Source: Acanthoscelides obtectus
Taxonomy: Eukaryota; Arthropoda; Insecta; Coleoptera; Chrysomelidae
Assembly: GCA_963669975.1 (NCBI GenBank)
Contig: CAVLJG010000001.1
Location: forward strand, 43,239,232-43,303,231
Length of the DNA: 64,000 bases
Direction: 5' to 3'
Positions 45,101 to 51,900 of this stretch are shown here, piece by piece. The notes below the pieces were generated by a model that worked only from the letters and a program-made list of their open reading frames with translations, was not told the DNA's origin and did no database searches. Made by a program: the position numbers and the translations under genes. Numbering within the stretch: position 1 is the first letter of the stretch; each line of letters opens with the position of its first letter.

Positions 45101-48100
45101 TGTATGATCAAATCCAGGTGTCTATCGAATCCCACCTGCATGTTACTGCAGCCATTACTTCGAAGAACAATTCGGCTGTTATGAAACAGCGATACAAAAA
45201 AATCGCTTGAACATAAATCTAGTTCCTCAAGCACGGTAGTTGACACAAAACCAGTCTTTTGTTTATTTTAAAATGCGTTAACCCAAACAAACAGCGAGCT
45301 GAGACCTCGCTCCGCCGTGTTTGTTTCAAAATAGACTCACACACCTACCATAAAGATATATGTCATAAAACAAAGAATAAAGGACAATGCCTATTTCAGT
45401 GGGGAGGTGTATTTTTTATTTTCAGCTCAGGTAAACGATGAAATATAGTTTCCTGGCAACCCAACCAACGAAACTTATAATGCCATGCCCCATGCATACA
45501 TAACGCCCCAATCAAAATTGCACAGCAACTGTGTCAGTTTATACACTACACTGCTAGGTACCTCCCGATGCTATCAATAAAAATTGTCTGGCGCCAGTGA
45601 GAAGTTTGCCTATTAATTTTCTTTACATTCGAAATCATCTTTCATCTTCCGGAAAAGATGAGATTCTGTCAACGTTGCGATTACAAAGATCAGCTGATTT
45701 GATAGCATTCGAAAGAACCGAATATCGAATAATTATAAATATCACTGACAGTGATGACAGTACCGCGGTATTAAATTCAGTTTTTGTTGTGAAAAGTCTC
45801 TTGTTTTTTTGGTTGTTTTGTTTTCGATCTCGATTATTCAGGTGCGAGTAGCATGGTGATGTGAAGTGGATCGTTTAATCTGCTGTTAAAGGTGAGTACA
45901 AAAGATAAAGCGTCAGATAGTGACTATAATACCTTTGATCATATGAAACTTCTCGTAATAATTGCAGAGACGCATTACTGTATAGGAGCTCATATTTTAC
46001 TGATTATTTGCAAAATGTATGAATATAAACCAATTTGTACAATTGGTACTCTCTTTCCTATATTAACCAACTAGTCTGTACATTGACGACTGACCGAACA
46101 TTTTACTGAGGATACATTTATTTCATTACATGAATTATTTACGAATAAACGCGTTAATCAGACAAAGGTGACAAAAGAGACTTTTAAGGTTCTAATTGTC
46201 AGTAAGCATTTTATAATTTTTTCTTGAATAATACCTAATTATCATACCTCTAAAAGAGGAGAGTTGCTCCTTAGGCGCAGATCTTGGTAAACATATTATG
46301 TTATATTTGAGAATTTTCTTTTTATTGCTGGATAAACATTTAAGCTCTTTAATCTGTTATCTTTTTATTTAGGTATCGCAGTGGTGCTACCAGTAGACGC
46401 TGTGTTTCCACTATTTTCGCAATAGAAGAATCAGAGTCCTCTAAGAACATGTAAAACGATTTGTTAATTCTTCTCATACGAGGGCCACGCTATATATTTT
46501 GAGATACACGAAAACTAAAAACTATTTATCGAAAACTAGTATTCATGTTTAAGGTATTCTTCTGCAACCTAACCTTCCACAAATGAAATTCTTCTAGCCA
46601 GTCAGTTTTTGGATTGCCTTCAACACACTGATTAATTGCTTGATCTATTTCCTCTTCGGACGAACATTTTCGACCATGCAGATTTTTTCTCAAATCCTTG
46701 AAGTGCCCGAAGTCACACATTGCCAAATCTGGCGAGGAAGGCGGATGTTCTAGCATTTTGATGTGGCGCTGGCGTAAATAGTTTACAGTTAGTTGGGCAG
46801 TGTGGCTAGACGCATTGTCGTGATGCAGGATTGTACCTCTGCAACAACTTTTTTTGAATGAAGATGGTCATGCAAAATGGTGTGCACTGTTGCGGATCCT
46901 ATCCCAAGAGTTGCCTCTATAGTCGCATATGTGCAGCGAGAATCTTCTTCAATCAGCCGCTGAACTTTAGCAATGTTTTCTGGAGTCACACTAGAACATG
47001 GCCTACCACTACGTTCATCATCCAATGAAACACGCCCTCTTTTAAGTTCGGCATACCAGCGAAACTTGCTCGGGACGGAGCTTCATTACGAAATGCCTGT
47101 TGTAACCGTTAGCTTCATTGATGTTCAATTAAACAGACTTTAAGCTCATGGTAAATCATTGCGCGATTACTCTGTCGAGACAACTCCATGTTTCCTCTTA
47201 AATTTGTGTACACCACGTGCACTGTAAGACGCTTGCAATACTAATACTAATGAAGGACTGCTCTTTCTAATAGTGCACTGTTACCGGTTTTAACTAGTAT
47301 AGTTAATGCACATCTCAAAATATACAGCGTGCCCCTCGTATACACTCCAATATTGTCAAAATCCTCCGATTTTTGTTTTCATATCTTTCAGAAAGCCTTT
47401 TACATATTTTTCAGATTCAACTACATATTACCAAAAGAATTTTAGCAAACAGAATTTCCGAAATACTGAAATACTAAATGGACGGTATCTAAATATAAGA
47501 TACAAACAGAATTTTAAAAGTGTCACAGAAACAAGGTGAAAATACCTATTTTGTATCTTGTATCTATATTTCAGAGAGTTGTATCTTAAATAAGTCACAT
47601 CGCCGATACCGGAAGAGGTTTCTGCTCAGTTTAACTAATCTTAGACAGTTCCTTAATCTCTAGCACTTCGCGGCACATCGATATTCAGGGCTATCTTCGC
47701 TGCCGCTTGAATGTAAGCAAAAGGTTGATATGACTCCACGAGAGTGCAATGTTATTCACATATTATTATAGCAAAGAACAACCTAAAGGCATGCACACAC
47801 TACCGAAAAAGTTCAAACTTAAAACATAAAACGCACCAGTCCAAATGCTATCTGTAACAACAGAAAACGTTGTTTTTAGTAAATTTTGTTAAAAATATGG
47901 TCAATTTTCTAAGTCTTAACTAGATATTTGGACGAGTTTGTGTTTGTATCAACCACTCAACATGACTCAAAAAGTGCGTTAATATACTTAAACCATGAAT
48001 TGAAATGGAGATGTTTGATTTCCATTTCTGTAAACATGATAAACCGTAGACAGTGCTGTTCACTGCTCATTAGCAACTTATAGGTACGTTATAGGTCTAG

Positions 48101-48645
48101 TAGTCCTGGAACCAGACGAACGGAAATGGAACGAGTGGGTTTAAAAACTTAGATACTGTGCGGAACCATTAGTAGGTGGAAACCGACAGATTTCTCGCCT
48201 AATTCGACACCCATAAACCATAAATTTAGTATCTGAACCTTCTAGCTAATCAATATCCACATCAAAACACAAATGTAGGTGGCTGAGTAAAAAATATTCA
48301 AGATTACTGATGATACCACTACCATATTTCTTATGAGCTCAATTTTTCGTAACTTAATTTGAACCATTAGACGATACTGATTGATTTTCATCGCATCTAC
48401 CTGTAACTATCATAACAGCACTTCAATCCACTTCTGAATGAGAAGAGTTGGTAACGATAGATTTAAAAACTAATTATATTATCGCACTCTTGTGTTCAAA
48501 ATAAACATAAACAATTACCAGCGATCCAAAATTATAAATAATAAGCATACTCACATAAACAGGTGCCGCATGTAAGAAAACTTTCGTTGAAATCTTCATA
48601 GTTTATGCTGACTGTTTCTACTAAAGTTGAGTTCATACTGACCAT
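24340..48645 (-). CDS. TRIM-NHL E3 ubiquitin ligase (TRIM2/3-like), 11 coding exons
   Basis: Coding exons (minus): 48,555-48,645, 42,674-42,900, 37,924-38,124, 34,213-34,428, 33,744-33,933, 33,132-33,359, 32,513-32,656, 27,763-27,930, 27,269-27,489, 26,382-26,520, 24,340-24,581. Every border is GT/AG and every phase joins, giving 688 residues. RING 26-73 (C26, C29, C45, H47, C50, C53, C70, C73), B-box 2 about 111-150, coiled coil about 160-290, filamin-type Ig about 310-425, NHL repeats 433-688. This is class VII TRIM: RING and B-box recruit E2 and position substrate, and NHL binds RNA or protein in the cytoplasm. The layout fits TRIM2/TRIM3; Drosophila thin/abba is another candidate. Start: the ATG at 48,645 or the in-frame one at 48,636; the frame stays open upstream to the splice site. 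No inactivating change is seen. Confidence 0.92.
24846..25088 (-). mobile_element. tRNA-derived SINE
   Basis: On the minus strand the 5' head carries a pol III A box-like sequence (ggccgcagtggtaaacgc, 25,064-25,083) and a good B box (gagttcgaatccc, 25,024-25,036), spaced as in a tRNA gene. An unrelated body follows with ctatagtcccatggtacccc and aggcctta, ending in ggagtataaaaaa. The same tail occurs at 36,495-36,608 and 43,264-43,380. The head does not fold as a complete tRNA by eye. Confidence 0.7.
25541..25750. mobile_element. palindromic MITE, about 210 bp
   Basis: Inverted arms of about 60 bp: gtacaggtctaaaattgta...gaatattccacttttatgg on the left, inverse on the right ending ...ttaagagctgtac. 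No ORF. It lies in a TRIM intron. Confidence 0.7.
25751..26381. other. TRIM intron remainder, no feature
   Basis: Nothing beyond AT-rich intron sequence is supported here. Confidence 0.4.
26382..26520 (-). CDS. TRIM-NHL propeller exon 3
   Basis: Acceptor atttttccag, donor AAAG|gtaggt. Encodes VGKKGTFSLISSISVGPLGE and IVVADSRVQLFSAKGDFMEI: one further blade. Confidence 0.88.
26521..27268. other. TRIM intron, no feature
   Basis: No repeat or coding signal could be supported in this 748-bp intron apart from its splice sites. Confidence 0.4.
27269..27489 (-). CDS. TRIM-NHL propeller exon 2
   Basis: Acceptor atttttcag, donor CCAG|gtaaaa. Encodes two blades: GIAISNEGLIVVNWRTKFLT and EPIDVAVDKNYGHVLVADNG with CVFVFDAEGKILFQ. 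Confidence 0.9.
27763..27930 (-). CDS. TRIM-NHL propeller exon 1
   Basis: Acceptor aattattttag, donor CACAG|gtaatt. Encodes GSGKDEFMQPVSVAIDERDQ, TVYVLDTGNSRIKVLSESFE and FIKHVTNEG: a canonical NHL repeat ('F..P..VA.D....VYV.D..N.RI.V'). Confidence 0.9.
28081..29340 (-). mobile_element. long-TIR element with DD41D-like transposase remnants
   Basis: Arms of about 165 bp: left 28,081-28,243 begins ccgggtcattctccaaggtgg, right ends as the inverse at 29,340. Both carry taacttttttactattgaagat and cggaaacgactccaactttcg words. The minus strand between them keeps VASFLERNFQEHFGFNQWMG (about 29,070) and VYKTTSATREELEHKVRAHS (about 28,940), which fit the C-terminal third of DD41D-like proteins. The rest of the gene is lost. 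Confidence 0.75.
29341..29827. other. TRIM intron between elements, no feature
   Basis: No supported feature. Confidence 0.4.
30386..31918 (-). mobile_element. nested Tc1 (DD34E) transposon
   Basis: TIRs cagtaatggacaaaagtatat at 30,388 and its inverse ending at 31,916, with TA duplicated at 30,386-30,387 and 31,917-31,918. Length about 1.53 kb. It lies in the transposase gene of the mariner 29,828-32,459. Confidence 0.93.
30599..31621 (-). pseudogene. Tc1 DD34E transposase, 340 codons with two nonsense codons
   Basis: From MPRGPEISFDVKTKIIELYK (ATG at 31,621) to DNNGYATKY and TAA at 30,599 the frame is continuous over exactly 341 codons. HTH: RQVDIAKNLKLKRKAVWAIL. Core: VCFSDESKFNMFGSDG (first Asp), GGGSVMVWGCFSEFGMGPLH, QDNDPKHTS (second Asp), SQSPDINPIENLWEYL (Glu, 34 residues between). 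Two stops interrupt it: TAA after KQKAVF (about 31,460; Lys codon expected) and TAG before QDNDPKH (about 30,895; CAG expected). Both are one base from sense codons, so this is a recently dead copy. Confidence 0.93.
32513..32656 (-). CDS. TRIM-NHL filamin-domain exon, part 2
   Basis: Acceptor ctgctatttcag, donor AGAG|gtatgc. Encodes GSYKLYFRASKPGRYGMKIT, VIDRPIRDNPLYFDV and EHNNPIAVYGSRG. The G.Y......G.Y.......I...PF pattern closes the filamin fold. The 4.6-kb intron after it holds two large transposon insertions. Confidence 0.88.
33069..33100. repeat. (TA)16 microsatellite
   Basis: Pure TA repeat in the TRIM intron, next to a caccctgtata transposon-type terminus (33,108-33,119). Confidence 0.95.
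33132..33359 (-). CDS. TRIM-NHL filamin-domain exon, part 1
   Basis: Acceptor tttctgtttcag, donor GATG|gtgagt. Encodes FPSLCTAQLEGEVVVGIENC, VNLATVDYHGNARKTGGDPV and VPVRIVDGDDG. The 'D..G....TGGD' and 'DGDDGSY' turns are those of filamin-type Ig repeats. The intron after it begins with a transposon-like terminus at +13. Confidence 0.88.
33360..33743. other. TRIM intron, no feature
   Basis: A 384-bp intron with nothing else recognisable. Confidence 0.4.
33744..33933 (-). CDS. TRIM-NHL coiled-coil to filamin linker exon
   Basis: Acceptor ttgtttcag, donor TTAG|gtaaga. Encodes VEQECQGLQYQVEVRNITQR, then IEILSEKLDATTTLGEPREN and LEQIQQHLCVLG. It continues the helix and leads to the Ig domain. 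Phase 0 in, one base out. Confidence 0.88.
34213..34428 (-). CDS. TRIM-NHL coiled-coil exon
   Basis: Acceptor ttttttcattag, donor AAA|gtgagt; 72 codons in phase 0/0. Encodes LTQAQEGVSAELGKLDAAKE through EEQHSLIENEKNK, a charged heptad-rich helix of the kind that dimerises TRIM proteins. A transposon end begins only about 22 bp upstream of the acceptor. Confidence 0.88.
34451..34592. repeat. solo end of the 1-1,729 DD41D family
   Basis: Closely matches 1,595-1,729 in the same orientation: gtagtttttggttaaaaa, ttgatgtgtctcgg, aatcagtggttttcgata and a terminal aacactctgtata. No second arm or transposase accompanies it. Confidence 0.85.
34593..35234. other. TRIM intron, no feature
   Basis: No coding or repeat signal supported. 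Confidence 0.35.
35235..35360. repeat. dispersed repeat, copy 2
   Basis: Partner of 7,065-7,195 with the shared words tcatcagcat, tctaggcttggcct and acaacgaacga in the same order. Confidence 0.55.
35434..35574. repeat. near-perfect inverted repeat, 55-bp arms
   Basis: aggctgatgattctggcggt (35,434) pairs with accgccagaatcgtcagcct (to 35,574), continuing inwards to gccattgaacaacta / tagttcttcaatggc. The loop is about 31 bp. It could be a MITE or a hairpin-forming transcript segment. Confidence 0.7.
36412..37427. mobile_element. TIR-type element of unknown class, copy 1 (inside the mariner)
   Basis: Colinear with 60,470-61,012: gacattatgtagg, tctgctt(t/c)agagatggcatt, gatgataattccatt, acaacgcgggc, cctaaaaactacctagtctg and the end taatacccgtg. 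The left ~60 bp, including the left terminus, are not present here. The right end joins the mariner sequence exactly at 37,427-37,428. Some internal stretches are unique to this copy. No coding content. Confidence 0.7.
36495..36608 (+). mobile_element. SINE-type tail fragment nested in copy 1
   Basis: agagtccatgtggcgttccc, gtatccccctatag, gtgcttaggcctt and ggagtataaaaaaaa match 43,264-43,380 (inverse) and, in the distal half, the SINE at 24,846. It is absent at the corresponding place in the copy at 60,409-61,012, so it inserted after copy 1 did. Confidence 0.7.
37924..38124 (-). CDS. TRIM-NHL B-box exon
   Basis: Acceptor tttttgcag, donor AAG|gtgagc; 67 codons in phase 0/0. Encodes IPKCSVHINQELLFCETCDT, VFCTLCTGGSHND and CEHTIIPFSIAIKRM. 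The Cys/His order C-x2-H ... C-x2-C ... C-x2-C ... H ... H is that of B-box type 2. The end (EILLYKANDCISK) starts the coiled coil. Confidence 0.92.
38626..40774 (-). mobile_element. DD41D element with very long TIRs
   Basis: Arms of 431 bp (38,626-39,056) and 376 bp (40,399-40,774). Shared words include ataaactatggt, aaaaatgtttccttac, tatttcactgatatttagta, agtggcgtgcgtacgggtat and aaataaaaaccgttcta. The length difference comes mostly from about 55 bp near the outer end, missing on the right. Ends are tacagggtgtt / aacacccta. It carries a transposase relic and lies in a TRIM intron. Confidence 0.9.
39107..40241 (-). pseudogene. DD41D transposase, lightly damaged
   Basis: From MVNYSNAEMTEMHYVYGLAD (40,229) the frame is open for about 275 codons: NGEQARRIYHQRYPDRALPD, HTH TSTRKIARHLNICQIVWRIL, MILFTDEANFSRNAIQ (first Asp), QFSVNVWAGIIGNHFIGPFF, NMWYTHDSAPAHFSVAIRNF (second Asp kept). 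A frameshift after LDWPRW (about 39,405) leads to STNLNSLDFFL*GYL (third Asp kept, PD changed to TN, one stop), then TSPINTVEELREKIVAACDR and SMRRRAEACILSEGAIF. It is closest to the protein at 15,076. Confidence 0.88.
40838..41027. mobile_element. 190-bp MITE with tacagggt ends
   Basis: Starts tatacagggtattcc at 40,836 and ends cacaccctgta at 41,027, with TA at both ends. No ORF. The ends fit mobilisation by one of the tacagggtgt-type DD41D elements (inference). Confidence 0.6.
41105..42608 (+). mobile_element. decayed Tc1-like element related to 3,744-5,106
   Basis: TIRs ctgagttacaaaaaaaaagg... (41,105) and the inverse ending ...cactcag (42,608), TA at both ends, with shared aacacctacgtatg. 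The plus strand keeps RLRLLALRDRFSSARAIANH-like reading (about 41,325-41,395), then FSYRPHWVLPLTTEH (41,455) as in the 3,986 protein, and the C-terminal PPQTLAALTHEVR (42,350). The middle (about 41,560-42,300) shows no transposase and is either an insertion or unrecognisably diverged. Confidence 0.75.
42674..42900 (-). CDS. TRIM-NHL RING exon
   Basis: Acceptor ctcttttcag, donor GAG|gtgagg. Encodes MYDGQEHTPKLLQCSHTVCL, HCLTRI and FRCPICRELITIPRGGVSAL, then NQLLDLMSRQRRE. It carries C45, H47, C50, C53, C70 and C73, completing the C3HC4 set begun in the exon 5.6 kb upstream. It lies only 65 bp from the end of the Tc1-like relic at 41,105-42,608. Confidence 0.92.
43264..43380 (-). mobile_element. 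SINE-type tail, third copy
   Basis: Inverse orientation of the tail at 36,495-36,608: ttttttttatactccaacta, aggcctaatgcctaagcacc, ggggctatagggggatacat, ggggaacgccacacggactc. No tRNA-like head follows at the expected side. Confidence 0.7.
43381..44385. other. TRIM intron; no confident gene
   Basis: A plus-strand frame at 44,152-44,361 has one hydrophobic stretch (FFLFVMCGVLDAALGIVVIL) but matches nothing I know. There is no other evidence of a gene. Confidence 0.3.
44386..44546. mobile_element. possible MITE, about 160 bp
   Basis: Starts agggtgattcaaaaata and ends tatgaattcccctgtata. The ends are only loosely inverse, so this is tentative. Confidence 0.35.
44547..46476. other. TRIM intron, no confident feature
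   Basis: A caccctgta transposon-type terminus occurs at 45,096. A stretch at 45,842-45,890 has exon-like borders on the plus strand (attattcag | ... aaag | gtgagt) but no coding meaning. Confidence 0.3.
46477..47340 (-). mobile_element. internally deleted DD34D mariner
   Basis: TIRs tacgagggccacgctata at 46,477 and its inverse ending gcccctcgta at 47,340. Minus strand: MELSRQSNRAMIYHELKV (47,190), DDERSGRPCSSVTPENIAKV (47,020) and TYATIEATLGIGSATVHTIL (46,930), then after a gap TVNYLRQRHIKMLEHPPSSP (46,780), DLAMCDFGHFKDLRKNLHGR with the third Asp (46,730) and NPKTDWLEEFHLWKVRLQKN. The segment with the first and second Asp is missing. The total is 864 bp. Confidence 0.9.
47341..48554. other. 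TRIM intron, no feature
   Basis: Nothing supported beyond intron sequence. Confidence 0.35.
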
Positions 48646-48664
48646 TCGCTCCCCTAGTCGTGTT
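48555..48664 (-). CDS. TRIM-NHL exon with start codon and first RING cysteines
   Basis: The exon runs from an acceptor (ctttcttccag, at 48,665-48,675) to a donor TTAT|gtgagt. It encodes MVSMNSTLVETVSINYEDF, then NESFLTCGTCL, with C26 and C29 of the RING. Since it has its own acceptor, at least one 5' UTR exon lies further right. One leftover T forms a Cys codon with the next exon. Confidence 0.85.
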
Positions 48665-49009
48665 CTGGAAGAAAGAAAAATATATATAAACAGGCAGAAG
48701 GAAAATTTTACAAAAATAAGTTGACAAGACGCTATCCACCACGATGAAATACACGTGGGAATTTAGAAGCACACAGGTTTACTTCCAGAAAATATTTTGT
48801 TTAAAAAAAACACCACTGGAAGTACCTAATTGTAATCACCGATTTTTTTGTCACACGTTGCCTATGCCAAAAAAGCTTTGTGGTAGTAGTAGTAACTCCA
48901 TTTTTTGACGTGTCAGAGGCTCCTGCTCATTGCCAGAAACAAAATTGTAGGAGCTAAAAGTTGTCAGTCTGGAGTTGCAGGTCAATTTTTTGATGTAAGT
49001 ATATTAAGA

Positions 49010-49215
49010 CGCGTCCGGTGATTCTACGCATCCTTTTAAAACTTTGAAATATAGAGAAATCTCGCGTTTCTGTCTCTGTCTGCGTCCACGGGTATCACCG
49101 ATGAGTCTCGTGCCGTGACTACCGCACCGCCGAGTATGACGAGTGGTTGCAGCGAGCGGTGAGGTATGCGCGGGGGCGACGTTGCCAGATGGACGGTACT
49201 ATCGGTAAGGCAGGG
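49010..49215. promoter_or_regulatory. GC-rich patch, candidate promoter/5' exon region
   Basis: This stretch is clearly richer in G, C and CpG (cgcgggggcgacg, gcgagcggtgagg, accgcaccgccgag) than anything around it. It lies 350-550 bp upstream of the TRIM-NHL start exon (48,664), where a 5' UTR exon or promoter is expected. A plus-strand donor-like atcg|gtaagg at 49,203 would also allow a divergent transcript. No TATA box is assigned. Confidence 0.3.
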
Positions 49216-49329
49216 AAGATTGTCGATTGTCTATGCATGTAATTGTATGGGCCTGTACGACTGATTTGATCCGATTAGAGGGTCTAACATGTGCCGAACA
49301 TCATCCTTTATGAACTGATGATAGCGTTT

Positions 49330-49545
49330 CGTGGGAAGTGGAGAGTCAACCCGCCTGATGCCATCTTTTGCTCATAAGACTGCTGCCATTAACCGATTTT
49401 CAAATCCTATTGAACTTTTTTGTCCAAGGCACAGCAACGACGTTGTGTCAAAATTTCATCAAAATCTATTTTTCAAGTTATCAATCAAGAAGTCAAGGGG
49501 TACCGACCAGACAAACAGACAGGCCGACGAAAATGATTGACAACA
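49330..49545 (+). repeat. possible LINE 3'-tail fragment
   Basis: tcaaaatttcatcaaaatct, followed by accgaccagacaaacagaca, resembles the 'aaatttcat.aaaatc...cagacagacag' tails common in invertebrate RTE-like LINEs. No coding region is attached. Confidence 0.3.
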
Positions 49546-50149
49546 TAAGCAAAAAAATAAGTATCTATCGAAACTTTTCGTGTTTACAAAACTAATTGCC
49601 GTGGTAAGTTAAAACAAACTAATTCATAATTTATATTATTCGACTGAAATAGAATTGAAATATTGGATTGTTTTTTCATACCGAAACAACCACGAAGGCA
49701 GAGCCTATATAATCAGGTGCCGTGACAGTTTAAAAAATGTTAAAGTCATCTTGGAAGCGATTGTAGCGGTTAAATCTCAATGTGAGTTAAATTAAGAAGC
49801 AGAAACCCGTTGTGTTCATTTGGCAGGCCTGAAAGTTGGAGCACAGCTCCGAGCAAGTCCGTTGGCATATCAGTAGAAGAGAATCAGTCCTAACACCATT
49901 TTCATCCGTTTTGTTTCAGTTGAAAATCCACTTCACTTATAAATGTTTTAAATCTGGATCATCGGCAACCAGTAAGAGAACTGGTAATTCGGAGTGAAAT
50001 TCTGTCTGTGCCTTTGTAATGAATTGTTTTTTTACAGGATCGATATAATAGATGAATGAGTTGTATAATTCCGATAGGCCGGCGCTTAACAACAAAGGAA
50101 CAAATAGCTCTCAACATTATAGCGAAAAAAGCTCGATAACAATATAGCT
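49546..50149. other. no feature seen
   Basis: No coding or repeat evidence. Confidence 0.35.
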
Positions 50150-51900
50150 GTTGTTACCGTTAAAGAATGTTTAATCATCCTACAACTGTAAATAGTTTTC
50201 ATTCTGCACATAGTATGGGATCTCATAGACCACGAAAAGCTTGGCAGTATGGTTTCTGACACCGATGATCAAACGCAAATATCGTTTAAGCTAGTAGGGG
50301 ATTGCGTGAACTGGGGACCCCTTCTGGCTCCTAAAACTTTTAAAATTCTTCTTTGAAGGTAGGGAATTTCAGAACAAAATTAATAATGTTCTGTCGCCAA
50401 CACAGTCTCTTAGAGCCGGTGTCCCGCAGGGTTAGGCTCTTGGAGCAATCCTCTATTCTCTTTTTATCCATGATTTCCCTTGCCCTAGCAACCGTGAAGT
50501 CTATCTATGCCGATCTCACTGTCCTGGTGGCCCAGTCGTCTGGGCATCTGGTTCACGACAGCCTGCAAAGTACGGTAGACGAGGTATTCATTCGAAAACT
50601 CAGGCTATCTATTGTACTAAAAAACGTTACGACGGCGACGCCCCGCTGAGGTTTCAGTGAACGGAGTTCGCGTTCCATGTGAAAACACTGCCAAGTATCT
50701 TAATGTCACCGTGAGAGGACGATGACCTGGTAGAAGCACAATGAAGCTTTAGAAACCAAATTACAAATTACGTTTCGGCAACTCTACCCTATGCTATGTA
50801 GAACCGCAAAATTGAGTTTGATCAACTTCGGCTATACAAGATGGTCATTAGACCAGTGACCACTTACGCATGTACGGCTTTGTGTTTTCTCGTCAAAACG
50901 CATTCTCGTAGTTTGCAGGTTTTACAGAACAGAACCTTGCTCCAACGCTCCATGGTATGCCTTCAATGATACTCTCCACAGAGACCTCAACATCCCCTTA
51001 CCTAAGCGACTAACTGCATCAAACAACAGGCGCAGCTACGCTATAGTCAAGCGAAATCGCATAGCAATCCTTTTTTGCATGAGTCAGTAGACTACACAGT
51101 AGCGTAAGTTCAGTAAATTAAATCGTGCGACCTAAGGTCCAACGAAATTATCAATTTTTCTACTCCAATCAATCTCTAAATTAATTTTAGGATGAATTTA
51201 AAATCCCCGAACAGTAATTAACAATGCCAGTGCACCCTATTTCATTTTAAAATGAAAGCGACGGGCGATATGTACATATTTTAGAGCTTTAATCATCTTA
51301 AAAAAATTAAAAAAAGTCCATTAAACTGACACACTTCCTCCATTTGCTCTCCTTCCTTCCTTACTCTCTTCTTCCATTCTTTCTCCCTGACTTTGTCTGG
51401 TATCTGGGCAAGGCCTTACAGACCTATTGAGCTATGATACTTTAAACAAGAGCAAAAGTCCTACGGATCGCTCTGACAGACAATGACGAATAGAGACAGC
51501 TGGGGAGCTAAAATAAGGGAAAAATGTTTCGAGTACCAGGACAGGAAGGAAACAAATGAAAAGCCGGACGGGTTAGCCAAAAAAAATGCTGCAAATCGCC
51601 TTGTAGGTCCAGAACCTTTCCATGAGCTTGACGAGAACACGGATCAAGCTGGAACCTGGAACCTTGGAACCGATTAGGTCAAAGGCAGACAAAAGAGTTA
51701 ATCAAGGGACAAAAGCCTGCATTTACAGATGAATTGCTCTTATTTAATAGAAAGACCACAGAGGGTCTCCTAACAAGACATTACCATCTAAATCGACTTT
51801 GATGCTATCGACTCTAGCAGAACAGACTACGTACAGGTTCTACAGGGAGCATGAGGAAACTCAAGTGCATCTCTTGTGTCATTGTCATTTGGAATCGTGA
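50150..51900 (+). mobile_element. heavily decayed Jockey-type LINE (RT and RNase H remnants)
   Basis: In changing frames: RAGVPQG.ALGAILYSLFIH (50,415-50,475; RT block before the active site), IYADLTVLVAQSSG (50,500; YADD motif degraded to YADL), VRVPCENTAKYLNVTVRGR (50,665), INFGYTRWSLDQ (50,825), APWYAFNDTLHRDLNIPLPK (50,945), then MTNRDSWGAKIREKCFEYQD, KPDGLAKKNAANRLVGPEPF (51,560-51,620; end of RNase H) and TTEGLLTRHYHLNRL (51,750) with a Cys/His knuckle. An unrelated stretch lies at about 51,110-51,480. Order and content fit the 3' half of an R1/Jockey-type ORF2. It is long dead. Confidence 0.7.

Noticed and set aside
45597..45851. 84-residue plus-strand frame and exon-like borders at 45,842-45,890
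   Set aside because: No domain; the borders alone are expected by chance in several kilobases of AT-rich DNA.
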